This document shows positions 1-9,599 of a stretch of DNA of 27,497 nucleotides, one piece after another. The notes below the pieces were generated by a model. That model was not told the origin of the DNA, did no database searches, and saw only the letters and a list, made by a program, of their open reading frames with translations. A program made the position numbers and the translations under genes. Each line of letters opens with the position of its first letter. Position 1 is the first letter of the stretch. Location of the stretch: assembly GCF_000003605.2 (NCBI RefSeq), contig NW_003134350.1, forward strand, positions 146,065 through 173,561. The letters are read 5' to 3'. This DNA comes from Saccoglossus kowalevskii (lineage: Eukaryota; Hemichordata; Enteropneusta; Harrimaniidae).

Positions 1-966
1 ACAACTGGTTTTACCACAATCATATTACATAATTAATAACTTGGCTAATTTGATTTATTTTATATATTTATTGATTGGTCAATATGAAATTGAACAAACA
101 AAGAAAATACTTTTCTTAGAACAATACATACATTAACTAAATGCTACTAAGTAGTAGTCTGCGAAAATATTACTTATTAATACTGTAACTTTTCCTAAAT
201 ATTGAAATAATGCCAACTTCCACCTCACTTCGCGGTTCAATAATCTGCACTGGCACCATACAATTTAACGCAAACCGCATGCGTTCTATGAATTCAATTT
301 AGTTTTCTGTGTGAACATGAACACGTATTGACTTGGTGACGTACGGACAATGCATTGGAATATGAGAACATCCTGCGGAAACTGTCGTCTCAAAGATTCG
401 AATTCTGTTCGAAACATCAGAGTTGTCAACAGTACACACTGGAGCAAACGTTATAATAACAGACACTTCATATTCTGGCTGCATCCAGAGATTTTAAGTC
501 AAATCAAGGTCTGACACAATCTGTTTAAAATCAAAAGTATTATTTTAGTTTATATATATGTTTTTGTGTCATTTTTGTTTCTTGATGTTATCAAGTTATA
601 TATTAAAAACGTAATAACGGCAAGTAAAACAACAACTTATTCATGAATAACAAATTTAACAATCAAAAAATGTAACAATCAAAAAATAGAAAAAAAATAA
701 AAAATGAAGGGAGCCTATATCTACATCGGATTTTAATCAGATTGGCTCTTATACAAAACGTCGTTGACAATCACTATCAATATTATTATTCGAGTCAGTC
801 GTAATTATATGGTAGAAGTAATTAAATGACCAAAACTGGCGGAACATCATTGACATTTAAACAACTTGGAAGATGCATAGTTACTATTGTTGTGAAGAAA
901 GTCTTCTTTAGTGGTGTTGCATTCACAGACTGGCACCAATCAGTGTTTTAAGACTCCTGATAGAGG
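1..966. other. AT-rich intergenic DNA, no gene seen
   Basis: The only open frame of note is a 61-codon minus-strand stretch at 299-484 with no recognisable domain and no splice context. Poly-A-rich DNA lies at about 655-705. I see no exon, RNA gene or clear repeat here. Confidence 0.5.
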
Positions 967-1190
967 GCGCAATAACACATCTTCGGCACTTAGCTTATTT
1001 ACCAACGTAGACCTAATACGAAAACCACTCTCCATATCTTTAAGCTGTACATTCACGTCATCTGTATAAACATTAAATATCGCATGAGCATAACTCCACC
1101 TTGTCTACATCCATTAGTCAGAACATCCAGAACAAACGAGAAGGGGAACTATCCCACCTAACTGAAGAAAGTTGCAAATTATACCAGTTG
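967..1190 (-). mobile_element. LINE reverse transcriptase fragment (palm domain), decayed
   Basis: Read on the minus strand this stretch holds, in order, the RT palm landmarks of a non-LTR retrotransposon: a T-N-G-C-R-Q-G-G-V segment (RQGGV codons at 1106-1092), then a Y-T-D-D active-site box (1068-1057) preceded by F-N-V, then L-S-A-E-D (994-980), where active elements usually have an L-x-Y-A-D-D-like block. The boxes lie in different frames and an in-frame stop precedes RQGG, so the copy is dead. RQGG rather than PQGS points to a different LINE lineage from the copy at 2895-3445. No endonuclease or 3' tail was found. The call rests on motif order and spacing; family assignment is inference. 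Confidence 0.65.
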
Positions 1191-2890
1191 ATAAGCAAAC
1201 GGATATTATACACTGAAATCTTACGACCAATAAGTTTATATATTATAATTCATAATTACTGTGTTTGATGCGAGTTTCCTGTACAGATTACTATAACTTT
1301 CGTGGTAGATATATGGGTAACCATGGAGACCAACCTGAAGATGAAGATGAAATCACTTATTACAAGCGATTTGATGGCCACTTAGTGCTACTTACTACAG
1401 AGACAAATTAGAATAGCTTGATAAGGAATTGATGCGATTAATATTAATTAGTCGAGAAATTAATTAGACATGTGATAATAATGATTAGATGCAGGTATAG
1501 TTTTTAATTATGTGCTATTTATAATGATGCAAATATATTCAGATTCTAAAAGTTATAAGAACATTCCAGGCAATTTCCCCACTTTTTTTAGAGAAATCGG
1601 GGAATTTTAGAACCATTAATACCTGTCGAAAAGCACCACACCGTTATTGTCAGATGATGGTTTCTTTAAACTATTAGATACGTTCAAAGGTGGAGTTACC
1701 CCCAGTAGATATATTAGTTTAGCTTGCATGCTTGAATTAGTCAGCAGACAGTTCCCACGGCGTTTTGGGACAGCTCTGTGGGAAGCAGCGAGATTTAGCT
1801 GGGATGTAGTTCTTGTACTCAGAGAATTGTGTTTTCGGGAAATTCGGACAGAGAACGACGTTTTCGTCTGTATTTCAAGATTTGCTTTCACTATGCTGAG
1901 ATGACGTATGGTAATTCTATCTATCAACTTTTGTTTATTCAAACTGTCTGCTGAATAACACTCGTACTGTGAGTTGGGAGTTGTAGTCAATGTGTGTCCC
2001 ACTGCGCAGAGAACAGTACAATTATTTCTGAATTGATTGATTATGACTATTGTCCAGCATATCTACGAATGAACTTTTGATAACACTGTTTTGATAACAC
2101 AGCGCCCTCAGCGACGTCCCCGGGTAATCTGTGGGCACACCCAGGCAACACTTCTCACATCCTCTCACCCGATTTTGCTAAGCAGCTCCATCAACGGTGG
2201 ATTGCATCACATCTCAGGAACCTCGCATAGAAGCTGACTGTTGGCGAACCTGATGCGAACATTGACTATTGACACTGTTGATGTATGCATGCGTTATGTT
2301 CTTTATTCGCACCGGTGTTTTTTTTTGATTGATTGGTTAATAATTATTGTAACGTCCATTTATTACTGATAACATTTGCTTTATTCGGGACGAATTAGCT
2401 GATTTTATTATCCATTGCAGGACTGATTAGCGCATGTAAACACAAAATCTAATTAGCTAAAGTTAGGTTTTCTTTCTTTCTTTGATATATTTTCAGGGAT
2501 ATCCTACCTCAACGTATTCATATGCATATGCTAATTCTTGTTCCTTTGTTTATTTTACTGAATTAGATTATATATAAGTAGATTACATATATATTATTTG
2601 AGTCAGTTTTTACACAACAAATTTGGCTATTTGTCCTAATCTTCTGAAGGAAAGTGCAGACTATAAACATTACTATTTTGTGAATTTTTGATGAAAAGAT
2701 GGAACTGGTGGTGAAAAGGTTAATTTAAAGTAGGTTCACATTCAGGTATCGGGATTTGTCTATATGATACATAAATATATTTGTATTTGCTATATAACCC
2801 CCGATGTATTAATATAAAGTCGTTTACTTAGATTAATGTGGCCATCTTTTCTATATATGTTATACCTGACTTTGTTCAATATACGTCATA
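1191..2890. other. Intergenic DNA, no supported gene
   Basis: Two overlapping open frames lie on opposite strands at 1616-2002 (minus, 128 codons) and 1647-1904 (plus, 85 codons). Neither shows a domain, signal peptide or convincing splice sites; both may be chance or an old repeat. A short tandem duplication with unit TTTTGATAACAC occurs at about 2075-2100. 2100-2270 is a GC-richer island in AT-rich surroundings with no recognisable product. Confidence 0.4.
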
Positions 2891-2894
2891 AAGG

Positions 2895-3445
2895 TATGTT
2901 GGCAAAGAGTCAGTTTGAAAGGGCATAACAACATCGTCAGACAACCCATGAACCGATAACTTTGTCAACAACAGACTGTGGTTAATGAGATCAGCTTTGG
3001 GCAAATCAAGCAAGAAGACACCATTATTAGTATTGAACAGTAGTATTGGTCAGCGCAATCTGACAAGAATGTGTTTTTCCCTAAAACCTGACTGAGCGTC
3101 TAACAGTAGGTTAGCATGGAGCAAATAATCGGATAAACAAAAATGGACATATCTTTCCAGTAGTTTTGTAAATCCTGATAAAACAGAAATTGGACGATGA
3201 CTTGCCATATCGTCATGACTACCACTTCCTTTATACAGCGGACGAAACCTTGCGCATTTGAAAGTGCATGGGAAAATAGAAAGCGAAATACTCATATTGA
3301 AAAGACGGGTATGGCTATCAGAAATGACATGCGCGTCAACCATACAGTTTACATTGTCACACCAGTAAACCTTGATTTAATAAGTAAAATAACACAAACT
3401 CCTTCTCCAAATGGGGTATTATAATAGTGAAAGGTGGTGCGTCCC
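2895..3445 (-). mobile_element. LINE reverse transcriptase fragment (fingers and palm), frameshifted
   Basis: On the minus strand, 3343-3050 encodes the N-terminal half of a non-LTR retrotransposon RT. Recognisable blocks are an R-L-F-N-M-S-I-S helix, F-R-P-L-Y-K-G-S-G (the xPxxKGG-like finger), H-R-P-I-S-V-L-S, K-L-L-E-R and Q-S-G-F-R. In another frame downstream (about 3010-2900) follow F-L-L-D-L, I-N-H-S-L-L-L and K-L-S-V-H-G-L-S, the usual palm A region. Upstream, near 3350, the K-S-x-F-T-G block lies in a third frame. At least two frameshifts and a deletion in the K-A-F-D-type box mean it is inactive. The type resembles CR1/L2/Rex-like elements; no endonuclease or 3' end was located. Confidence 0.8.
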
Positions 3446-4011
3446 GTATAGAAACAAAAATCACGTAGATGTGATCGAACCACCAACCAAGTGAGAGCAA
3501 TGACACATTTTCTCAACAGGATGTTCTTGGAAATAATAATTTTGCTCCCCAGTACGCTGTCGAGTTGAGCAGTGTTCTCAGAAACAGTTAGACTCAGATG
3601 GCTAGGGCAAGTGTTCCCATTGGTGAAAGTATACCCGTCAATTTCATGAGCCATTGCAGCGACGTGCTCCATACTCCTATACGGCTGATGCATTGCAGCG
3701 TTCTGAAGAAGCACGTATTAATCCCATAGATATACCCCAGATAAACCAGGGTCCGAGTTGAGAACAAACGACAATTACTAGAAAGCCAGGATGTATTGGG
3801 GTCTATGCGAACGCCCTGGTTAAGGTAGAGATGCAGTTTACATGACAGGTATTTTAATTGGTTAATTAGGAAACCAAGACCTCTCTTGTCCACAAAACTA
3901 TATATTTTCGGAAAGCTTATTGTATGAATTTTAAAGTTTTGTTTGTATTTTTTATGGACACTGTAGTTTGAAATATGCACAAAAATGTGATTTTTTTTTG
4001 GTCAAAAGTCA
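3446..4011. other. Possible 5' continuation of the LINE copy, otherwise nothing recognised
   Basis: Open frames of 121 and 128 codons on the minus strand (3349-3714 and 3594-3980) lie upstream of the RT fragment and could be its decayed linker or 5' part. No endonuclease motif was recognised in them, and I do not call them genes. Confidence 0.3.
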
Positions 4012-4327
4012 TTTAAAAAAAATTAGCTCCTAAACCATGCTTCTGTTTCCTGTCAAAATTAGTTTATGGGTACATCTGTTTATTATGAAGAAAGTGCCGT
4101 CTTGAAAACTGTCTACCAGTTGTCAATTTTGCAGGGCAGCAGCCCAAATTTCACTACTTCAAGTTTATGCATAAATTAGCACCCAGGATAGTTGTGTGTA
4201 CGGTTGTTGTAACAATGTTCAACCAAAAACAATGCCCCGACGGCATTTTGAAGATAAACACATTGTCAATCATTTGTGAAAATTTCAAAACAAAAGGTCA
4301 AAGCGTCTAGGAGCTTTTTTTTTTAAA
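4012..4327. mobile_element. Non-autonomous element with about 20-bp terminal inverted repeats (MITE-like)
   Basis: The left end (4012-4032) reads TTTAAAAAAAATT then AGCTCCTA. The right end (4308-4327), as its reverse complement, reads TTTAAAAAAAAAA then AGCTCCTA. The arms match except at two T/A positions and one length difference. The roughly 315-bp interior has no coding capacity. Part of the match is poly-A, so the informative core is the 8-bp AGCTCCTA. A MITE is the best reading; chance pairing of A-rich stretches is the alternative. Confidence 0.45.
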
Positions 4328-5857
4328 GTTCTGGGATGTGCACTAAAAAGAAGCTGAGATAATTGCTAATTTGCATAACAATTCACTCAGTAAGAAGTTT
4401 GCTAATGCTCATAATTAAAATGGCTGTAACAGTTCCAAATTTAAATGTATTACCGTTTTGTTGAAAGTTGAATATAGTGCATAATATGGAGATCCCGTCA
4501 ATTCTTTTCTTCACCATGTTTCTTTTTAATTATTTATGTACATCCTTGCTAAATCTTGCTAAGCATTCAAAAGAAAGAATGTTTGCACCTGTTATCTATA
4601 TTTTATTAAAATCGTTTTTTTTAGTATGTTCCACTATTCACAATTCTACAAAATATTAACAGTCTATAGCCAAGACTTTTTGGATACTAAAAAGCAAACA
4701 AAAAAAATTCACCCCTGCATCTCTACCTTAAATGACACGACGTCCATGTGCTAAAACAACCAATCATCTACTGTCATTGTCACCCGTGCATTATTCCACT
4801 CAGTGCAGGTCTTCACTTTTCCATTAGATGAGTATATTTATTAAATAATACAGGCTATGAATTAAGACACAAACTTTATTTTAGCTATATTCAGGTAGTC
4901 ACGCGAGACTTACGTGTACATCTCGGCTCATTTTCTCAAATAAATAAAGTACTGTGATTCAGATTATCAAATTGTCTTAGCACAGTGCCGACAATTTTGT
5001 TAAATTGCTTTCTGTGGACTACTAAATACTAGTACATTTTTTTATTCAAGTTGTGGCTTTTTCTAAGTTGCGCCCTCTAGCGACAAAACTTCCGCGATTT
5101 AAAAATAACGTAGACGGTAAAAACTGTGTTCAGTGTAGTCGTTTGCAATCTTGAATATAGTACATTTCTAATAAAAGTAAGTTTGTTTCACAGCTTTACG
5201 CCAATACAACGAGAGCGTATGAGCGTACGTGCGTACACTGTACGTGGGTTAACCCATTTAATTATATTTTCATGGGGGGGGGCATTTTTATTTCTGATGG
5301 ATGATCCCAAAATATATATAAATTGTATTTTTCTATAGCTTCATATGCGCAGAAGTAACCCAAGACAACATTCACTATTTTTCAAGTATTCCATATTCAG
5401 AATTTGACAAAATTTATCGTCGCATTATATTATTTATTGTTCAATTTATATACTGGTCTGATATACGCAAATAGTCACGTGATTAGCACGTCGTAGTTTT
5501 AAAACAGATTTAGACGCATTGAACCCCACCCCCGATTGGGGTCAAATAAGGTTCGTCTATTATTAGAACAGTAGTCGAGATAGTGTCTAAGTTGAATTAT
5601 CGTCTTCAATGGTCACAATAGTTCGTAAAGTTCGTTCCACTATGCTATTTCCAAAATGACATGCTTGTGAACTCGTATAATGTGGGAACCAAATTATTGA
5701 GCCATATATAACATAAATTCAATATAAACCACGAGACTGGGCGACATTACGTTTCTGGAGCAAGTTGTTTTTGCTGCATAAGAAGTGTTAAAATCTTCTA
5801 TCAATCCATCTACCCAGCTTAACAACCTGAACCTATGTTAGTTTTACAAACAGTATA
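4328..5857. other. AT-rich intergenic DNA, no gene seen
   Basis: Open frames at 4468-4659 and 5126-5338 are low-complexity and lack domains or splice context. There is a G run at about 5274-5282. I see no exon, RNA gene or defined repeat. Confidence 0.45.
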
Positions 5858-5990
5858 TTAAAGGGAGGCAGTCGTCGTGTCGCGTCCTGTTCGATATGGG
5901 ACTCATAGCGACGTATACAACGCGTGTAAAATACATTGTTTATTTAAATGAAATTCGAACACGCGCTGCGCGACGACCACCGCGCTTTAA
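5858..5990. mobile_element. TTAA-ended MITE, about 133 bp
   Basis: The left end begins TTAAAGGGAGGCAGTCGTCG. The right end, as reverse complement, begins TTAAAGCGCGGTGGTCGTCG, and both continue with related GC-rich sequence. Both ends carry TTAA, which may be a target duplication or part of the repeat. The element shares the TTAAAG...GTCGTC terminal pattern with elements at 19251, 20233 and 26141. There is no coding capacity. Confidence 0.55.
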
Positions 5991-6600
5991 CTGCACATTG
6001 ATTTTTTCAAGGTTTCAGTTCTTATCAAAGACGTTATATAAGCCTTCAATACAATTAAAAATATTCACAAAGTACACCATCTAAACGTACTATGCATCAG
6101 TAGTTATACATTAATTATTTGTATAATTCAATCGTGTCATAAAGTTAATAATAATACAAATTGTTCAGTCCACATATCCCCAATATTAAATATATCATTG
6201 TTTCGTTCGATATATAACACTATACTAGCTTCCATCGGTCTTGTGTGAAACACATTTTAACAAAGTGACTCATGTGCGAAACACCGTGAAACATTGTAAC
6301 GATTGAATAGAGTAAACTAGATACACGAACCATGTTTTATATGGTCTATGTGTAAACGTTTTCAGTGAGCATACATTGCGTCACTGTCAGAGAATCGATT
6401 ATAACTGAGATGAAACTCAATTGAGCATTTTTTTTTTTTTTTGCATTCCAAACTTAGTATTGAAGGTGATATTGATCTGTGAAAATAAATGAATTAGTAA
6501 AATGCAACTATTTGGATCTCGCGGGAAAATCGCCACATGTATATACTGACGCCGATAACAGGGGGGTTGTTTACCGGAATATCGCCGGATAGCGTATCCT
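5991..6600. other. Upstream flank of the protease gene
   Basis: This is AT-rich DNA with a T-run at about 6427-6442 and no convincing open frame. It lies directly upstream of the protease core promoter and may hold enhancers, but no specific site can be supported. Confidence 0.4.
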
Positions 6601-6601
6601 A

Positions 6602-6615
6602 ATGCAAATATAAAT
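6602..6615 (+). promoter_or_regulatory. Octamer plus TATA box of the protease gene
   Basis: ATGCAAAT (6602-6609, the canonical octamer bound by POU/Oct factors) runs straight into TATAAAT (6609-6615). The TATA box lies 74-80 bp before the start codon at 6689, so transcription probably starts near 6640-6645, giving a short leader of about 45-50 nt. A second, weaker TATAAG occurs at 6620-6625. Compact TATA promoters are usual for highly expressed digestive-type proteases. The motifs are seen; their use is inferred. Confidence 0.5.
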
Positions 6616-6688
6616 CCCTTATAAGTAGATGCCAAGATCTCTACTCATCCTCTACGGCTCAACTGACTACCTTACCAAGAACGTCAAC

Positions 6689-6734
6689 ATGGTTTCCCAT
6701 CTACTAGTTCTGCTGCTCAGTTCAACCTTACTTG
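6689..6734 (+). CDS. Protease exon 1: signal peptide core
   Basis: The exon starts at an ATG in good context (caacATGG) and encodes M-V-S-H followed by a Leu/Val/Ser-rich stretch. It ends in phase 1 at GTACGT. Other GT sites at 6739 and 6743 exist; only the donor at 6735 gives the frame that joins exon 2 and exon 3 without a stop. Confidence 0.8.
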
Positions 6735-9530
6735 GTACGTATGTACGTGATGTGGTAACATTGATGGACAGTTAGGTTCGAAGCTGATGTCAGGAGTCGG
6801 CAATAACAAAATAATGGTGGTCGAATTTAAAGATCCAATCTCAATTATCTTAAATATTTTATTGAAATGTAGCAAAAAAATCGAGTTTGGTTAAATAAGT
6901 GATTTATTTTTAATTATTCTTGGAGCAATGGTCAATGTAAATTACTGAAAAAATGTATTTAATTTCAATATTGATATGCAAAAAATTACCGACCCCCTCT
7001 ATATTAAGGACGCTATGATACACTAAAACAGTTGGATGCTCGATGATTGAAATTGAGTAGTAATGTACTAGTGAATGAATAATGATAATTATATTGTTTG
7101 TTTTTTTTTCTTTCTCTATCTTAACAGTACAGTCATCACAGGTAATTTTTAACATTATAAAAACTGTAATATGAAAACATATCTGTTATATTATTATTAA
7201 ATTAAGTATCATCAAATGACATGTTGTCACGCAGTTATAACCACAAGATTTTGTTCATATGCAAAGAAAGAGTACGGTCTCAGCATTTCTGTATTTGCAA
7301 GTTTACTATAATATTATATTATATTATTATTGTACATTAATAAGGCTGACACATGCGGTGTGCAAGATATACCGCCAAGGAGAGTCCCATCCCTTGAAGT
7401 GCCTTCCGTTAACATCGTTGGTGGCTACGAGGCAGTACCACATAGCTGGCCATGGGCAGCCCAGATGAAGGGACCGCTAGGAGGCAGCTACTGTGGGGGT
7501 ACTTTGATTGACCCCGACTGGGTTCTGACAGCTGGTCACTGCGTTGATGACCCGTAAGTCGCACTTGAGCTTTAGTTAAAATTGTTGAGGTAAACGTTTG
7601 CGAGTTACATTTGCTGCATTGTGCTTGCATCGGACGATTTAACGATTTCTGCGTCTTGCACTTTCCACTCTCGATTACAAGATATCTTCCCGAAATTGTA
7701 ACCAATGCAACACAAAGAATCGCATGCATATATCGGGGATATATAACAGCCACGGTGCCATTCTATCCACGGTCCCCGAGGGACTGGGATCTAACCTATT
7801 TCACCAGCACCACATTCACGACAAAGAAAAATAAATTCAGGCTCACAACTTGAATGAAATTATTATATCATTTGGTTACAGAGCATCGACGATGACCATC
7901 CACGTGGGGTCACACAATAGAGACTCCAGAGACGACGGTGAACAAGCTATTGGCGTCGAAAAAGTCTTAAGGCATGAAAGGTATAACCAATTCACATTGG
8001 CTAATGATATAGCTCTACTTAAGCTATCCAAATCAGCGGTCCTGTCTGAAACCGTTGATATAGCTTGTGTTGCAGAGAAGAACTACGTACCAGGGACCGA
8101 GTGCGTGGTCGTTGGATGGGGAGAAACGGAAGGTAAATAGTATTTGTTTGTACATGAATTATATTGGAATTCGCAAGAGGGGGCATTTTTCGCCTTTTTC
8201 ATCTGATCCTCGATTTTCATGTGTAATAAAGTCCTTAATTCTGTCTGACTAGTTTAACACTACGAATAATTAATATACAAACCTGCTGAAAAACGAAAAT
8301 ACCCCTCGTTACACTTTTTTTCTTTGTTTCAATTTTAGAGTAACACTTGGGGCGAAAAAAAATATGATTGTTATAAATGACGGAAATTTTGGCAATTTTA
8401 GAAAGTGCTCAATCATTACCTCTTCCCGGAAAAATGCATCGTTATATTTCATATGCAATATAAAACTAATTCGTGTGTTTTTTCACGAAAAAAACATAGA
8501 TACAGCTAACGATTTGGTATTGAATCAAGTGGTTGTTCCTATTATATCAAACACTCAGTGCAACAGCCGTACTTGGTACAATGGTGAAATCACCGATGAC
8601 ATGTTCTGTGCCGGATATGAAGAAGGTGGAAAAGACTCTTGCCAGGTATATTTTCACTTCACAACATAGACAACATTCGTACTACACAAAGCTGTGTACC
8701 ACCTCGATGATCTTTTGCATTAAATCTCAAGCACTGTTATGCTTTGTAATGTTTTGTAATGCGAATATACATCTAGTAAATTTACATTGTATAACAGATA
8801 GTTTCACTAAATACTGCTGCTGACAAAGAAACAACACACACACACACAAAACACACAAACAAATCAGCAAACTACACGATTGACGAGAATGTTGCTGGAA
8901 TTATCAAAATTTACCCCTTGCCCTACATTGTTATATTGTAGAAACGTTTGATGCGATAAGCCATGCCGAACCCAATCATGTCTTGATTATATTTACTTAT
9001 ATCTTTCTCTCACTGATTTTACAATGTATATAACTTCTACATAAATGACCGCCAATGTATCGTTTGAAGCGAAAGAGCTACGGGACTTGCCACAAGTTAT
9101 TTGTGCATTCTTGCCTGTGATCGCGTCCGCTGTACCGAATATCATGCCTACACAGGCCAGAAGAACACGTGAGAGAACTTAGGAGAAACGAACAATGTTT
9201 GAGTCTCGTGGCGTTCTCGCGCTAGTTTACTTATAAGTTATTGTTTTGTACCCGTGGACTGTGTAATCTTAAACTTGTAAATTACATTCAGCAACTATAC
9301 ACTTAAACATTGCCTTGTTATGATGTTATCTCTATTTTCATTAATTTTACTTTTTCTTCATTCAGGGAGACAGCGGCGGTCCGTTGACATGTTTGAGGGA
9401 CGACGGTGCCTGGGACTTGTTCGGTGTGGTAAGCTGGGGCTACGGATGTGCTGAACCAAGAAAACCTGGTGTTTACACGCGTGTCCCATCGTACGTCGAT
9501 TGGATCGAAGAAACTATTAGAGCAAATTAA
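6689..9530 (+). CDS. Secreted trypsin-like serine protease zymogen (chymotrypsin fold, S1A), six exons
   Basis: Coding exons are 6689-6734, 7128-7141, 7345-7553, 7882-8132, 8500-8645 and 9366-9530; all introns are GT-AG and the phases join to 831 nt, 276 aa plus stop. Residues 1-21 form a signal peptide (leucine-rich core, likely cut after Ala21). The propeptide, about 22-43, starts D-T-C-G-V-Q and its Cys24 should pair with Cys152, as in chymotrypsinogens. The protease domain starts I44-V-G-G. The catalytic triad is His85 (T-A-G-H-C), Asp132 (N-D-I-A-L-L) and Ser225 (G-D-S-G-G-P). Asp219, six residues before the serine, and glycines in the S-W-G-Y-G-C and K-P-G-V-Y-T segments predict cleavage after Arg/Lys. 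The residue before IVGG is Asn43, not Arg/Lys, which is unusual. There are no extra domains. It is probably an extracellular or digestive protease; physiological substrate unknown. Confidence 0.93.
7128..7141 (+). CDS. Protease exon 2: 14-nt microexon
   Basis: A long pyrimidine tract (about 7097-7122) ends in aacag directly before 14 bases, which are followed by a GTAATT donor. With the single base left from exon 1 these make five codons, V-Q-S-S-Q, the end of the signal peptide, and reset the phase to 0, exactly what exon 3 needs. Without it, exon 1 joined directly to exon 3 hits a stop at the second codon. Confidence 0.75.
7345..7553 (+). CDS. Protease exon 3: propeptide, IVGG start and catalytic His
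   Basis: The exon follows an A/T-rich acceptor (aataag) and ends at GTAAGT in phase 2. It encodes residues 21-89 plus two bases: the C-G-V-Q propeptide with an Arg-Arg pair at 32-33, Asn43-IVGG, the C-G-G-T-L-I strand and His85 with its disulfide Cys70-Cys86. Confidence 0.9.
7882..8132 (+). CDS. Protease exon 4: catalytic Asp
   Basis: Acceptor ttacag, donor GTAAAT, phase 2 to phase 1. It encodes residues 90-173, including H-V-G-S-H, the L-R-H-E-R-Y-N strand, Asp132 in [10 protein letters not shown], Cys152 (partner of propeptide Cys24) and the V-V-G-W-G-E-T-E turn. Confidence 0.92.
8500..8645 (+). CDS. Protease exon 5: region before the catalytic Ser
   Basis: It encodes residues 174-222: the V-V-V-P-I-I-S strand, T-Q-C-N-S, the D-D-M-F-C-A-G-Y segment and Asp219-S-C-Q of the specificity pocket. 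The donor is GTATAT, phase 0. Two in-frame acceptors exist: tag ending at 8499 and cag ending at 8505, differing by two codons. Confidence 0.88.
8831..8860 (+). repeat. (CA)n-type microsatellite in protease intron 5
   Basis: This is an interrupted CA-rich run of about 30 bp, with AAA interruptions, likely length-polymorphic. Confidence 0.7.
9366..9530 (+). CDS. Protease exon 6: catalytic Ser and C-terminus
   Basis: The acceptor ttcag follows a T-rich tract. The exon begins exactly at G-D-S-G-G-P and runs through S-W-G-Y-G-C and P-G-V-Y-T-R-V to the amphipathic C-terminal helix D-W-I-E-E, ending at TAA 9528-9530. Confidence 0.93.
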   Translation, partial: GDSGGPLTCLRDDGAWDLFGVVSWGYGCAEPRKPGVYTRVPSYVDWIEETIRAN

Positions 9531-9584
9531 TGAAATGTTGATATAGATAGTTTCTTTGGTGCGACGGTACATTTATAATACTCC

Positions 9585-9590
9585 ATTAAA
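9585..9590 (+). terminator. Poly(A) signal ATTAAA of the protease gene
   Basis: ATTAAA lies 55 bp after the stop codon, followed by a T-rich stretch from about 9600. It is the commonest variant of AATAAA, and the distance suits a short 3' UTR. Confidence 0.55.
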
Positions 9591-9599
9591 TGTCTAACA

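Noticed and set aside
1616-2002. Overlapping open frames of 128 codons (minus) and 85 codons (plus)
   Set aside because: No recognisable domain, composition unlike the two real genes, no splice sites supporting an exon, and the two frames exclude each other.
7345-7554. Joining protease exon 1 (donor 6743) directly to exon 3
   Set aside because: It is in phase, but the microexon has a far better acceptor tract and its own donor, and gives a more typical signal-peptide end. Kept as an alternative to test.
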